64,000 nucleotides of DNA from Bdellovibrionales bacterium RIFOXYC1_FULL_37_79 (GTDB taxonomy: Bacteria; Bdellovibrionota; Bacteriovoracia; Bacteriovoracales; Bacteriovoracaceae). Shown piece after piece: positions 8,008-16,687 of the stretch (position 1 is its first letter; every line of letters begins with the position of its first letter). The notes below the pieces were generated by a model that worked only from the letters and a program-made list of their open reading frames with translations, ran no database searches and was not told the origin of the DNA. The position numbers and the translations under genes were made by a program. Location of the stretch: contig MEQB01000067.1 of assembly GCA_001770015.1 (NCBI GenBank), positions 1 through 64,000 of the forward strand, written 5' to 3'.

Positions 8008-8142
8008 TTATTCTGATGGGCGACCGTTAAGGGAATCAATAAAAGATTCCAGCTCTTTAAGTTTTTCGCCCACGCCTTCCAGTAATCTCGCAACCTCCAC
8101 TATAAGTTTTGCGAGTTTTTTACAAAACTTAAATAAAAAACC
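8008..8142 (-). pseudogene. Short coiled-coil gene tail
   Basis: The minus strand encodes about 44 residues without a start: FCKKLAKLIVEVARLLEG..., then EKLKELESFIDSLNGRPSE and a stop at 8008. The heptad-like Leu/Ile spacing and the terminator immediately after it suggest the real 3' end of a lost gene. The family cannot be named from so little. It overlaps the truncated ATPase fragment at its 5' side, consistent with a deletion junction near 8133-8142. Confidence 0.35.
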
Positions 8143-9014
8143 TCATTAAGTTTCTGATTTATGGTGATATTCTTAAAGTTCTTGTTACAGGATCGGTTAG
8201 GCTTGATCATTTTCGAAAAGGTGGAGACTCACTATTTGGACGGTACCACTATTATCGCTTACATCCTCTTACCATTAATGAGGTGTTGACAAATAATCAT
8301 AAGGAAACGATTCATAATCTTCTTAAGTTTGGTGGCTTTCCTGAACCTTTTTTATTAAAGGATGAAGTCTTTCATCGAAGATGGCAAAGAGAAAGAATCT
8401 CCCGAGTGGTGGCCCAGGATATCAAGGATCTTGGCTCAGTAAAAGAGTTATCCCTCATGGAGCTTTTAGTGGATGCCCTTCCAAGTAAAATAGGCTCGCT
8501 ACTTTCCATTAAATCAATAGGGGAAGATTTGGAAGTATCGCCTAATACGATCTCTCATTGGATCACTCTCCTCGAACAGATTTATTACTGCTATCGTATC
8601 TTGCCCTATGACCCTACCAAAATTAGAGCAGTCAAGAAGGCCAACAAGCTTTATCTATGGGACTGGTCTGAAGTGGAGGACGTGGGATACCGTTTTGAAA
8701 ACATGGTTGCCTCCCATTTACTGAAATACTGTCACTATCTGGAGGACACGCAAGGTTATAAAATGGAACTTCGCTACCTTAGAGATATCGATGGCAGAGA
8801 GGTTGATTTTGTCGTATTAAAAAATAAAAAGCCACTTTTTGCGGTAGAGTGCAAAACCGGAGAAAAAAATCTTTCAAAACATTTGTTCTATTACAGAGAA
8901 CGGTTAACCATTCCTCAATATTATCAAGTCCATCTAGGAGAGAAGGAGTACTCCGAATTAAATATTCACTTACTTCCCTTTACAAAATTTTGCATACTGG
9001 AAAATATTCCTTAA
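8133..9014 (+). pseudogene. N-terminally truncated DUF4143-type AAA ATPase
   Basis: The open frame from 8133 encodes the C-terminal two-thirds of the family. It has a sensor strand KVLVTGS, then GGDSLFGRYHYYRLHPLT (highly typical), a winged-helix region (SIGEDLEVSPNTISHWI), and the DUF4143 nuclease-like end with YLRDIDGREVDFVV and PLFAVECKTGEK. The Asp-Phe...Glu-x-Lys signature resembles a PD-(D/E)XK core. The Walker A and B region is missing; upstream sequence belongs to another remnant. The only in-frame start is a GTG at 8283, well inside the domain. It therefore looks like a 5'-deleted gene. Confidence 0.75.
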
Positions 9015-9255
9015 TTATTTCATAGGTAATATAACATCTTACCACTAAGTTTACAGATCCGAATTTATGACTTGCTAAAAAATGAATCTAATGGTGTATA
9101 AATCATTAGACATGACAGCAGAAATTATTTTTCATCAGAAGATTACTTGAAACCATCAAGATGGGAAACGAACTGCCATATTTTCCACGCATCCAAAGAT
9201 TATCCATAGGGAATTAAATATAGAGCTTGGTTTTTAGAAAATGAGGGATTTGTTT

Positions 9256-9620
9256 ATGAAAATGAATAAAGCATTATTAATTGTTGAACCAACCAAAGAT
9301 GCTTTTGCTCGTTTTGCTTCAGTTTTAAAGCATCCGAATAGGGCTAAATATAAGGGATACACTATTATTAGTTTTCCTTCTTTTAAAACATTGGGAAAAG
9401 TGATTATTGGAGCACGTCTTGAGCTTCTATCAATTATTAGAATTCAAAAGCCAAGCTCGATTCAGGAATTAGCCCGCATGGTTGAGCGTGATTTTAAAAA
9501 CGTTCATAGTGTGATGTAAAGCTCTTAGCTGAATATGGGCTCATTGAGTTAAAAGAAAATGGTGCCAGGAAGTCAGCACACCTAAGAGCGCTTTATAGCG
9601 AATTTTTAATAGCGGCATAA
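9256..9620 (+). pseudogene. Frameshifted winged-helix antitoxin (HVO_A0114/TumA-like)
   Basis: The frame from the ATG at 9256, with GAGGGA upstream, encodes a winged-helix regulator. Its core reads RLELLSIIRIQKPSSIQELA and DFKNVHS, ending early at 9519. Two extra bases (a GT repeat near 9510-9515) throw it out of frame. In the restored frame it continues DVKLLAEYGLIELKENGARK and ends FLIAA at 9620, giving the complete DNA-binding domain. Such wHTH proteins often act as antitoxins to a TumE/DUF6516 toxin. The 240 bp upstream hold only a disrupted frame (SRWETNCHIFHASKDYP, then stop) that I cannot assign. Confidence 0.7.
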
Positions 9621-9836
9621 TAAAATGATTGGGGTACAAAAGGCCTTACGTTGAAAGTATCTGAGAATTTCTTTTCTCCATTTTAGGATTTATGGTTTTC
9701 AGTCTGAAGATTTAAAAAGTTTTGCAAAATTCTATATTAATACACTCAATAATATTGATAATAATCAATTAAGCGAAAGATCGTTGCTTGTTAGGATATC
9801 CACGAAACATGGTTTTCACCCGATAGGAGAAATTAT

Positions 9837-11156
9837 ATGATCTATGAAAAAACGGAAGCTTTTTGCAATCAATGTAATCAATATCACCCTGCCGAAATAG
9901 AAATCGATGATAAGAGGGTTCTCGGAAAGGTTTGGTGTCCAATAAAACCGTCAATTCACCAATTGTCTGATCATGCTGATTTATATCTTAAAATTAGGAA
10001 TAAATTAAATTTTAATTTAAATAATGACCTTCCAGTTAGTGATCGGGCATTTGTCTATTCCATTGAAATAACAAACGCATGTAATTTTAAATGCCCTATT
10101 TGTTATGCGGATAGTGGCTCTAACCCAAAGTCACTGTTTTTATCTGTCTTTGAAATTGAAAAAAGAATATTAACAATTAAGAAGCACGGGGCAAAAGTGG
10201 TTGTTTTGACTGGTGGTGAGCCCCTGATGCATCCAGAGATTTTAACTATTTTAAAATTTGTTAAAAAGTATAGAATGAAATCCATAATTTGTAGCAATGG
10301 TTTATTGATAGCGCAAAAACCAAACCTTGCCAAAGAACTGAAAAAAGCTGGATTGAATAAATTTAATCTTTCACTTGATACGCTAAATACTCAAACCCAA
10401 ATGCAAATGAAGGCCAATGATTATATTGATATGAAAATAAGAACCATCAAGAGTGTCATTGATGCGGGCCTGGGAATAGGTATTATTATTACTGTCACAA
10501 CAATTAATCTCGAAGAGATTCATCGCCTTCTGGCTTTTATCCTTCCTTATGCTCCCCGCCTTAGGATGATAACAATACAAGGAGCAGGACCAGGTATAAG
10601 ATATGAACTTGATCATAATACTCTTGTTGATAGAGAAACTATTATTAAAAAAATTACACATAAAAGTATTCTTGAGAAAATTTCATGCGATGATTTTAGG
10701 CCTTTTCCAAACTATGCTCCTTGGAAAATTCAAGGACACCCAGATTGCATGGTTAACACACTTTTGGTAGTAAAAAATAATGAAATAACGCCACTGTCAA
10801 AATATCTAGATGTTGATGGTTTTTATTACGATCTTAGTAGAGTTAATCGATCATCATCATATTTTACAAAAAATATTCTTCCTGTTTGGTTCGTAATCAA
10901 AAGAGCCAAAAAAAATCAATTATTAAATTTAATTGACCTTTTCATGTCTCGCAAATTTGGAATTGGTAAACACTCTTTAGTCATTTTAGGAGTAGTGAGT
11001 TACGCTTTCACCGCCTTCCAAGAAAAGAAAAAATTGCATCTTTGTCCCATGGCTTTTTTGACTGCAACTGGCCCTAAAGGTGCATGTGCATATAATGGGA
11101 TGGGAGAGGGGGAAGTTAACAGTAGACTTTATAATGAAAAAAACAATATTTTTTAA
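9837..11156 (+). CDS. Radical SAM enzyme, tetraether-synthase (Tes)-like
   Basis: A 439-aa protein with AGGAG before the ATG. The radical SAM cluster motif is Cys82-x3-Cys86-x2-Cys89 (ACNFKCPICY), followed by LTGGEPL for SAM binding. The N-terminus has Cys10-x2-Cys13 and Cys34 in the arrangement CNQC...YHPAEIEIDDKRV...WCP. The C-terminus has Cys403 (HLCPMAF) and Cys417 (GACAYNG), and an HPDC motif lies in the middle. An N-terminal zinc-like CxxC, a radical SAM core and extra C-terminal cysteines match archaeal Tes and bacterial relatives that join lipid tails. The lipid substrate is an inference, and related enzymes act on other molecules. It lies alone, with no lipid gene beside it. Confidence 0.6.
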   Translation: MIYEKTEAFCNQCNQYHPAEIEIDDKRVLGKVWCPIKPSIHQLSDHADLYLKIRNKLNFNLNNDLPVSDRAFVYSIEITNACNFKCPICYADSGSNPKSLFLSVFEIEKRILTIKKHGAKVVVLTGGEPLMHPEILTILKFVKKYRMKSIICSNGLLIAQKPNLAKELKKAGLNKFNLSLDTLNTQTQMQMKANDYIDMKIRTIKSVIDAGLGIGIIITVTTINLEEIHRLLAFILPYAPRLRMITIQGAGPGIRYELDHNTLVDRETIIKKITHKSILEKISCDDFRPFPNYAPWKIQGHPDCMVNTLLVVKNNEITPLSKYLDVDGFYYDLSRVNRSSSYFTKNILPVWFVIKRAKKNQLLNLIDLFMSRKFGIGKHSLVILGVVSYAFTAFQEKKKLHLCPMAFLTATGPKGACAYNGMGEGEVNSRLYNEKNNIF

Positions 11157-11297
11157 TAAATAAACCTCATGTCTGTACTTTCAATTATTTTGCAATGTTG
11201 ATTGTTTTAAATAGCAACAAAACGAGACGTCTTACATAAACTTCTTTCCTGATCAATAACAAACTCTTTTTTCTAAGCGTAGAGATTATAAAGCATG

Positions 11298-11792
11298 CTA
11301 GGGGTTGGTAAGGTCGATTGACATTGAAACAGATTGTTTATCTTCTAGGCCACCGAAAACTCTTTCATATATACTATAATAATCAAGAACATATTCAAAG
11401 TTTACGGGATATTTGAATTTTACCTCATTTTCTATTGCTGAAAGTTTTCCTACGTTAAATCTTTCTGATCTATCGATGTTATCGTCATTATCAATATCAA
11501 TCTTAGCATCCAAGAAAATTTCATCTTGGTCATATGAAAGCTCACCATAACAATTCTTGATCCCACATTCTATACCGTCTACCTGGCCTTTAATTATTAC
11601 GTTTTCAACTAAATGTGCAAATGGTATTACACATTCTCTGAATTTGTCTGGTAGACATCCATGGATAACAAAATGGTTAAGAGCATCCATCTTCACTCCC
11701 TGATTAGCACATTTCAAAGTATAAATCGTTTGCGCTGCCTGAGCAAAATTTCCAATGAGGGCGAGACACACAATACAAATTAAATTTTTCAT
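11298..11792 (-). CDS. Secreted Cys-rich protein with an EF-hand-like loop
   Basis: A 164-aa protein with signal peptide MKNLICIVCLALIGNFAQA. The mature part has Cys28, 46, 54, 76 and 81. Residues 99-110 read DIDNDDNIDRSE. They have acidic residues at loop positions 1, 3, 5, 9 and 12 and a hydrophobic residue at 8, a good calcium-binding EF-hand-type loop except that Gly6 is Asp. No enzyme family is recognised. A GGGAG ribosome site precedes the ATG. It stands alone between the radical SAM gene and the RelA/SpoT gene. Confidence 0.65.
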   Translation of the reverse strand: MKNLICIVCLALIGNFAQAAQTIYTLKCANQGVKMDALNHFVIHGCLPDKFRECVIPFAHLVENVIIKGQVDGIECGIKNCYGELSYDQDEIFLDAKIDIDNDDNIDRSERFNVGKLSAIENEVKFKYPVNFEYVLDYYSIYERVFGGLEDKQSVSMSIDLTNP

Positions 11793-12179
11793 AATAATCT
11801 CCCTTAGTAATATGGCTGATATTCAATATTAATTAGCTTCGATCAACCTTATTTTTTGCATGTTGCAAATTTAATCCCATTGCTACAAGCAACATTTTAC
11901 AATTTCCATTGTGTCAGCATCATAACAAGTTCTTTCTTTTTAGTTTAACATCGCTGGTAATGGTAAATTGTTTTATCTAAATCTCTTTGTATAACGATTA
12001 ACATTCTGTGTCAATACGTTCTAGCGCACCATGAAATTTGTTCATGTTATCCTTTTAGGCAATTTTCTGTTCCGTCTTGCTGCTTTGTCGCTTTTCACCT
12101 GACCGACACCAGTTTGCTTAAAGCAGTATCCGATTTTTCAAGGAAATACTGTATTATCGTTAAGCTTAAGATCTAGGCT
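11793..12179. other. Gene-free region
   Basis: About 390 AT-rich bases lie between two minus-strand genes. I see no conserved frame, clear hairpin terminator or repeat. It presumably carries the 3' untranslated end of the RelA/SpoT gene and the promoter of the secreted protein gene. Confidence 0.4.
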
Positions 12180-13220
12180 TTAAAAATTTCCAAGTACGAT
12201 GTGGGATAAAATATTTGAAAGCATTCTAGTATCCATGAAATAATTAGGATAAGCTTTTTCCAGATTTTCGATGTTATCAAGATTGACAAGCACAATATTT
12301 ATCTCATCGCTACTATGATAAACTTTTTCCATTGACGAGTATTTAGTCAGAGCTTCTTTAAATTTGCTTTCAGGAAATATCTCTACGCTTGTGGTATTGG
12401 TTGAAGCATTCAAGGTTAGTAGGGCATATCGGCCATTTCTACCTTTTGGACGATTCTCTCTCCAATTGCTTGTGTAAATCGAAGTGTAGGCATTAAGTTG
12501 TTCAATAATATTAAGATTACGGATTGCCTTTATGAGTAGTTTGTTTAATTGAGAGGTTGAATATATTTCATGCTCTTTTAATACTGGAGACTGTTCCTTA
12601 ATAGCAAAACGGGAGCTTAGGAGCTTGAAAAACTCCTTCCAGTCGTTGGTGCCTTCACCGGTTTTAAAAGATGTTTTTTCCAGCGTACCAAAAACCTCAA
12701 TTCCGGTTGCCCAATAATGTTGTAATAGGCTTCTAATTTGAATTTCAATCTGTATGGATGCGGGAGTTTTGTCTATCTGGTAGATGGCATGAATGCTGCG
12801 GTATCCGTCATCTTTTGGATGAGCTATATAGTTATTGATTTTTATAATTTTATGTTTTGAATTTCTTTCTTTAAGGATATTGATCAAGCTTATAACTTCA
12901 TTATTGCTTGGAACCACTATTCTGGCTCCAGCGATGTCGTCCATTGTTGATAGCTGCATCTGGGGAAAGCGTTTTAGCTTTAAAATAATTGAATGAATTC
13001 TTTTTATTCGATGAGTGAGCGTAAATTGATCGCTGCTTAGGGGAAGGTTGGTGGCCTCTTTTTTTAATAAGTCGGTGAAATAGTTCAGTGAGGGAGCATG
13101 ATAACTTCTCCACTCTTTCAGAATTTTGAGATCGTTATCGTTTAATTTTTCATCAGGTTTTGCACACCGTAGTCTTTTTCCGATGTTTTTAATCTGACTT
13201 CTGGTAATCTTATTAATCAT
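12180..13220 (-). CDS. Solitary RelA/SpoT-domain (p)ppGpp synthetase-like protein
   Basis: A 346-aa protein with the synthetase domain at about residues 45-200. Diagnostic segments are RIKRIHSIILKLKR (71-84), MDDIAGARIVV (93-103), DDGYRSIHAIY (138-148) and IEIQIRSLLQHYWATG (158-173). These hold the residues that bind ATP and GDP/GTP in Rel enzymes. There is no HD hydrolase, TGS or ACT domain. The C-terminal 150 residues are not a known regulatory domain to me. Such proteins are either small alarmone synthetases or toxic synthetases (toxSAS) of toxin-antitoxin or anti-phage systems. No antitoxin or hydrolase gene is adjacent, so the role is open. Confidence 0.8.
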   Translation of the reverse strand: MINKITRSQIKNIGKRLRCAKPDEKLNDNDLKILKEWRSYHAPSLNYFTDLLKKEATNLPLSSDQFTLTHRIKRIHSIILKLKRFPQMQLSTMDDIAGARIVVPSNNEVISLINILKERNSKHKIIKINNYIAHPKDDGYRSIHAIYQIDKTPASIQIEIQIRSLLQHYWATGIEVFGTLEKTSFKTGEGTNDWKEFFKLLSSRFAIKEQSPVLKEHEIYSTSQLNKLLIKAIRNLNIIEQLNAYTSIYTSNWRENRPKGRNGRYALLTLNASTNTTSVEIFPESKFKEALTKYSSMEKVYHSSDEINIVLVNLDNIENLEKAYPNYFMDTRMLSNILSHIVLGNF

Positions 13221-13229
13221 ATTGATAAA

Positions 13230-13258
13230 ATTATATTATAAGTTCTAAAAACAAGCAA
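13230..13258 (-). promoter_or_regulatory. Promoter of the RelA/SpoT-domain gene
   Basis: On the minus strand TTGCTT (13253-13258) and a perfect TATAAT (13230-13235) are 17 bp apart. The -10 box ends only 9 nt before the ATG at 13220, and no ribosome site is visible. The transcript would thus have a leader of only about 2-3 nt. Confidence 0.6.
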
Positions 13259-13694
13259 TATTTTACATAACATATTGATTATTCGATATATTATGTAATT
13301 TATGACATCTATAAATAATATTTTACGACGTAAATGTAATAAAAAAAATGGTTTAATGATCAGGTCTTGAAATGGATTCCTGAAAGTGTAAAACTATCTG
13401 AAATAATATTGAGGACTTGCCCCAAAGTTAGCTAACCTTACGATTGTTACAAACTTATCCAGTCTATGTTCTAGCTTATTTAATATTTAGCTCATCACAT
13501 TTTTTCGAGTATCCAAAGATCTTTTAGTAGGTCGTGCGAAAAAGTAAAGAAATTTGACAATTAGATGACTTTACTCGTTTTTAATTTCAAAAAAATGGTG
13601 CAACCATGTAATTATAGGCACAAGGAAAGATCGTAGTATTTTGCAAGCTTAATTTGTGATAAGAGACAGTATAAATTTTTTGAGGGAAGTTATA
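13259..13694. other. AT-rich divergent intergenic region
   Basis: About 430 bp separate the RelA/SpoT gene (minus) from the secreted protein gene at 13695 (plus). A TTGACA box occurs at about 13555, but no well-spaced -10 is seen. Short open frames, for example around 13370-13430, have no ribosome site. No repeat or RNA gene recognised. Confidence 0.35.
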
Positions 13695-14327
13695 ATGACA
13701 AAACTATTGGTTATGATGGTTTTATTGTTGTGTATTGTTAATAAGCTCTGTGCTTATGATAAATACGATGTCTTGGGAGTTTTAAAATCTAGTATCTCAA
13801 GGGAGCCTCAGGTAATTCGTTTGGAAGAAATTAAAAAAGATCAGATCGTTTTTAAGTTTTGTGACACGATTGAAAGTGACAATTGTCAAATGCTTGGAAG
13901 GCAAACTGGATACAGTATAGCTGAACTTGAAAATTTTTCTATTCAAATGAGAGCGCGTGCAAAAGTAACGATGTATGGGACCCCTCTGATGGCGCTAGTC
14001 CCATATGTTGCCGCCTATAGCGTTGCCGCTACGCCAGGATTAGGAATAGGGGTGTTATTTTTGATTTTTATCACATCCGATCAAGCAAACAAGGCAATTG
14101 TTAGCGATAAGATGCTTGATAGTCTGATGCTTAAAAGAGTTGGGAAAGTGCTTGACCCTGAAGCACTTAATTATCCGATGAAATTAAAGGAAAGTATTAG
14201 TATTGTAGAATTTTCTTATTTTTTAGAAAAGATTCTTAATGCAGGTGAAAAATCAAGTTTTGAGAAAATGCTTGATATGGGCCGACAACATATGATTCCA
14301 GAGGAGTACTATAATAACGAAACTTAA
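13695..14327 (+). CDS. Exported protein with a central hydrophobic hairpin
   Basis: The ATG at 13695 (210 aa) is preferred over the GTG at 13656 because GAGGGA lies upstream and it begins a signal peptide (MTKLLVMMVLLLCIVNKLCA). The mature protein has a Cys pair (FKFCDTIESDNCQML) and then a strongly hydrophobic section (LMALVPYVAAYSVAATPGLG, then VLFLIFITSD) that could span the membrane twice. A charged C-terminal helical part follows. The next gene (14366) has the same plan of leader, Cys pair, two hydrophobic stretches and helical tail. The two may be diverged paralogues or partners. Function unknown. Confidence 0.6.
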   Translation: MTKLLVMMVLLLCIVNKLCAYDKYDVLGVLKSSISREPQVIRLEEIKKDQIVFKFCDTIESDNCQMLGRQTGYSIAELENFSIQMRARAKVTMYGTPLMALVPYVAAYSVAATPGLGIGVLFLIFITSDQANKAIVSDKMLDSLMLKRVGKVLDPEALNYPMKLKESISIVEFSYFLEKILNAGEKSSFEKMLDMGRQHMIPEEYYNNET

Positions 14328-14365
14328 CCGCTGCCTAAACAGCTTAACTTTTAAGGAGTGAACAA

Positions 14366-14959
14366 ATGACAAAGCTACTTTATTATTTTTTAATCACATC
14401 TTTTATCTGTTCCAGCTCTTTTGCTTTTATGATCACAGATAAGGAGGGGGATGTTTTTCTTAAGATTGTCGGAGTCAAAAATCAAACAAACTCAGTTCAG
14501 CTTTTTGTCTGCCATAAAACGTTTGGTAGCGATAATTTCAGCAATTATCAAGCTGGAATTGAATGCGATAACAACGCTATAGGTGATAAAATTTTTGACA
14601 AATCTTTTCTTGTTAAAAAAGCTAAAAAACTTGAAAATGGATATACTACCAAGCAGATTGTTGATCTGGGAGCCGGTCTGGTGGTTGGGGTGTATTCAGG
14701 AAAGATGTTTGTACGAGGCAGCGGATGTCTCGGCGGCAGTGAAGGTTTTGGCGCATATAAAACTAAATTATTCCTCACAGTTGCTAGCTTAACAGGTACG
14801 GCCACATATTTTACATCAAAAGTATTAACTTCGTTATTATTTGATTTAAAATTACAACACTCTCTAGAAAATATTTCAGAGTCTGAGGAAGTGATTGTAG
14901 TGTTAAAGCAAAATATTGAAGATTTTATTTCAGATATTTCTGATGCAGTTTTGGAATAG
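14366..14959 (+). CDS. Exported protein with a central hydrophobic hairpin, partner of preceding gene
   Basis: A 197-aa protein with AAGGAG 8 nt before the ATG and signal peptide MTKLLYYFLITSFICSSSFA. A Cys pair (LFVCHKTF and GIECDNN) is followed by a Gly-rich hydrophobic stretch (IVDLGAGLVVGVYSGKMFV) and a second one (LFLTVASLTGTATYFTSKVL). An acidic helical C-terminus follows. The Gly/Ala-rich middle (GSGCLGGSEGFGAY) could act as a flexible loop. It lies 38 bp after the similar gene at 13695, presumably in the same transcript, and is followed by a long hairpin. No family recognised. Confidence 0.6.
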   Translation: MTKLLYYFLITSFICSSSFAFMITDKEGDVFLKIVGVKNQTNSVQLFVCHKTFGSDNFSNYQAGIECDNNAIGDKIFDKSFLVKKAKKLENGYTTKQIVDLGAGLVVGVYSGKMFVRGSGCLGGSEGFGAYKTKLFLTVASLTGTATYFTSKVLTSLLFDLKLQHSLENISESEEVIVVLKQNIEDFISDISDAVLE

Positions 14960-14979
14960 GATTATCTATCGATATGAAT

Positions 14980-15031
14980 TTGGTAAGAAATGACCTCGAA
15001 GAGAATTATCCCGAGAGTCATCTCTTACCAA
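14980..15031 (+). terminator. Long imperfect stem-loop after the exported protein pair
   Basis: Arms of about 20 nt (TTGGTAAGAAATGACCTCG and its near complement ending CTCTTACCAA) flank a roughly 12-nt AT-rich loop. No T-run follows, so it may be an mRNA-stabilising hairpin or a remnant inverted repeat rather than a true terminator. Confidence 0.45.
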
Positions 15032-15139
15032 GCAAGAGAACGTCATGTGCCTTTCAGGTAAGTGGCTGTTCGATCAATGATTGGCGCATGCCTAAGATTT
15101 AACCGTGATGTAATAGGTAAAAGCGTTCAAACCCTTTAT

Positions 15140-15358
15140 TCATCGATTCTGAGGAACTTTGGGTTGCATTTTATTCGGGACTTTAGGTTTTAAGCAACGA
15201 TCAAAGAAATTGATACATTCTTTTATCATATGTTCAACATTCTTTGGTGTGAATATTAAATGTCCTTCATTCGTGTATTCAATCAATTCGACCTTTTTAC
15301 CTAAGGACAATAATGTACTATAGTATGCTTTTATATGATCGACAGGGCACTTGTCGTT
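15140..15358 (-). pseudogene. C-terminal fragment of an S9/alpha-beta hydrolase
   Basis: The minus-strand frame encodes about 72 residues without a start: NDKCPVDHIKAYYSTL, then KKVELIEYTNEGHLIFTPKN and a helical end. An Asp near the start (the charge relay) and a Gly-His after a strand (the catalytic His) are the last two landmarks of prolyl-oligopeptidase and acyl-aminoacyl peptidase domains. The nucleophile Ser region is missing. Its 5' end abuts the stop codon of the trypsin-like protease gene, marking a deletion junction. Confidence 0.6.
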
Positions 15359-15361
15359 CTA

Positions 15362-16618
15362 TTAATTGCTCTTAACAGTAAATGGAACTTTATTTTTTTT
15401 CATAACAAGTTTTATCCATTCAAGCCCAACTTTTTCTCGATGCATACTATTTGTACATTCATTGGTTTGACAGAATGACTTTATTTGATAACAAATATTG
15501 TTGTTATTATCATTGAGAAATTTGGCCAAAGCAGATTTTTCTGCATTTTTCGACTGGTTCATATTGCATAAGTCGAGTTGAGTAAAAGTTGAAATTAAGC
15601 TAGTTGCAATACCTGTCCGATGCCAAATAGCGACAGCCTCCGATTTCAAATTAACTAAAGGAGATCCACTGGAACCTGGCCCCCCAGCAATATCATAAGA
15701 GACAAGTTTTTTGGGAGTAATTAAACTATTGAGGATGTCTTCTTTTTCTATTATATCTTCAGAAAATTCACGCTTTGATCGTATAGAAATAATTGCTGGG
15801 TCACATCCCAAGCATCTGGTTGGGAATTGTTTAGGTACTTGTAGAGATGAAATTCGACCTGTACTAAATACTAAGGGATCCCAGGAAAAAAAAGATACTA
15901 TTGAGTTACGACCTGAATTTACGACAGGGTATCTCTGGGTATTTCTTAATTTTTCAAGATGAATCAATTCCCATTTATCGTCATAAGTTCTTAGAGGAAA
16001 ACCTGCCGCAAAAATTCTGTCTCCTTTTTTTGGAAGTTCGATCGAAATTTTTAAGAAACTTGAATTGGTAACATCAGTTTTTTTCATTAATACATAATCG
16101 TGATATCCAAAATATTTGGACTCTTGTGGATATGCGTAGAGAATGTAACCATTCTTACATTTTATTTTATCATCGAAATTTCCGTCTTCCGGTATATCAC
16201 AAAACACTTTGGCAACATGATAATTGGTTAAAAAGAAGCCGTTGTTTGAAATAAAAAAACCGGTTGCTTGATTATCTAATGAAAAAACAGCTTTTGATAT
16301 TCGTCCAAAGTCGACTGAAAAATCCTCTTTTGCAAATATTGAGTTATATTTCCAATAAAGTTTCCAAACCTCGAAACAGTCAACTTTTTGAATTTGATCA
16401 AGTAATTCATTCTCGGGAGAAATTTGAAAATTTTCAGTAAAATTATCTACCAATATCCATTGATCAGCTTCTGAGTATTTCCAATAAAATGAATTTTGAG
16501 ATGTTATTAAATTACATTTTTCAGCACCTGCCCTACTGAAACCATCTTCCGCTATTAGATAGAAACTAAAGAGCACAAATGTACTTACGATTAATAATTT
16601 AATAATTAATTTTGTCAT
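15362..16618 (-). CDS. Secreted trypsin-like (chymotrypsin-fold) serine protease
   Basis: A 418-aa exported protein with signal peptide MTKLIIKLLIVSTFVLFSF...IA. The fold is marked by ATGFFISNNGFFLTNYHV, giving the catalytic His134, and by GGPGSSGSPLVN, giving the nucleophile Ser317. The acid is probably an Asp between them, such as in GYHDYVLMKK. NGFFLTNYHV and SSGSP resemble S46 dipeptidyl peptidases and other S1-type bacterial proteases, though it is shorter than S46 enzymes (about 700 aa). The N-terminal 100 residues have a Trp/Tyr-rich part resembling the S46 helical insertion only loosely. Several Cys (CLGCDP, CYQIKSFCQTNEC) suggest disulfides. It likely acts in the periplasm or outside the cell. 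Confidence 0.75.
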   Translation of the reverse strand: MTKLIIKLLIVSTFVLFSFYLIAEDGFSRAGAEKCNLITSQNSFYWKYSEADQWILVDNFTENFQISPENELLDQIQKVDCFEVWKLYWKYNSIFAKEDFSVDFGRISKAVFSLDNQATGFFISNNGFFLTNYHVAKVFCDIPEDGNFDDKIKCKNGYILYAYPQESKYFGYHDYVLMKKTDVTNSSFLKISIELPKKGDRIFAAGFPLRTYDDKWELIHLEKLRNTQRYPVVNSGRNSIVSFFSWDPLVFSTGRISSLQVPKQFPTRCLGCDPAIISIRSKREFSEDIIEKEDILNSLITPKKLVSYDIAGGPGSSGSPLVNLKSEAVAIWHRTGIATSLISTFTQLDLCNMNQSKNAEKSALAKFLNDNNNNICYQIKSFCQTNECTNSMHREKVGLEWIKLVMKKNKVPFTVKSN

Positions 16619-16687
16619 TTTTTTTCATATGGTTAATATCCTGCTCATTTTGTTAATTTTAAAAAATTCTTGGTTATTTGAATTTTT

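Noticed and set aside
9061-9240. Possible toxin partner (TumE/DUF6516) upstream of the wHTH remnant
   Set aside because: Fragments such as SRWETNCHIFHASKDYP only loosely recall the family and are broken by stops; evidence is too weak for a call.
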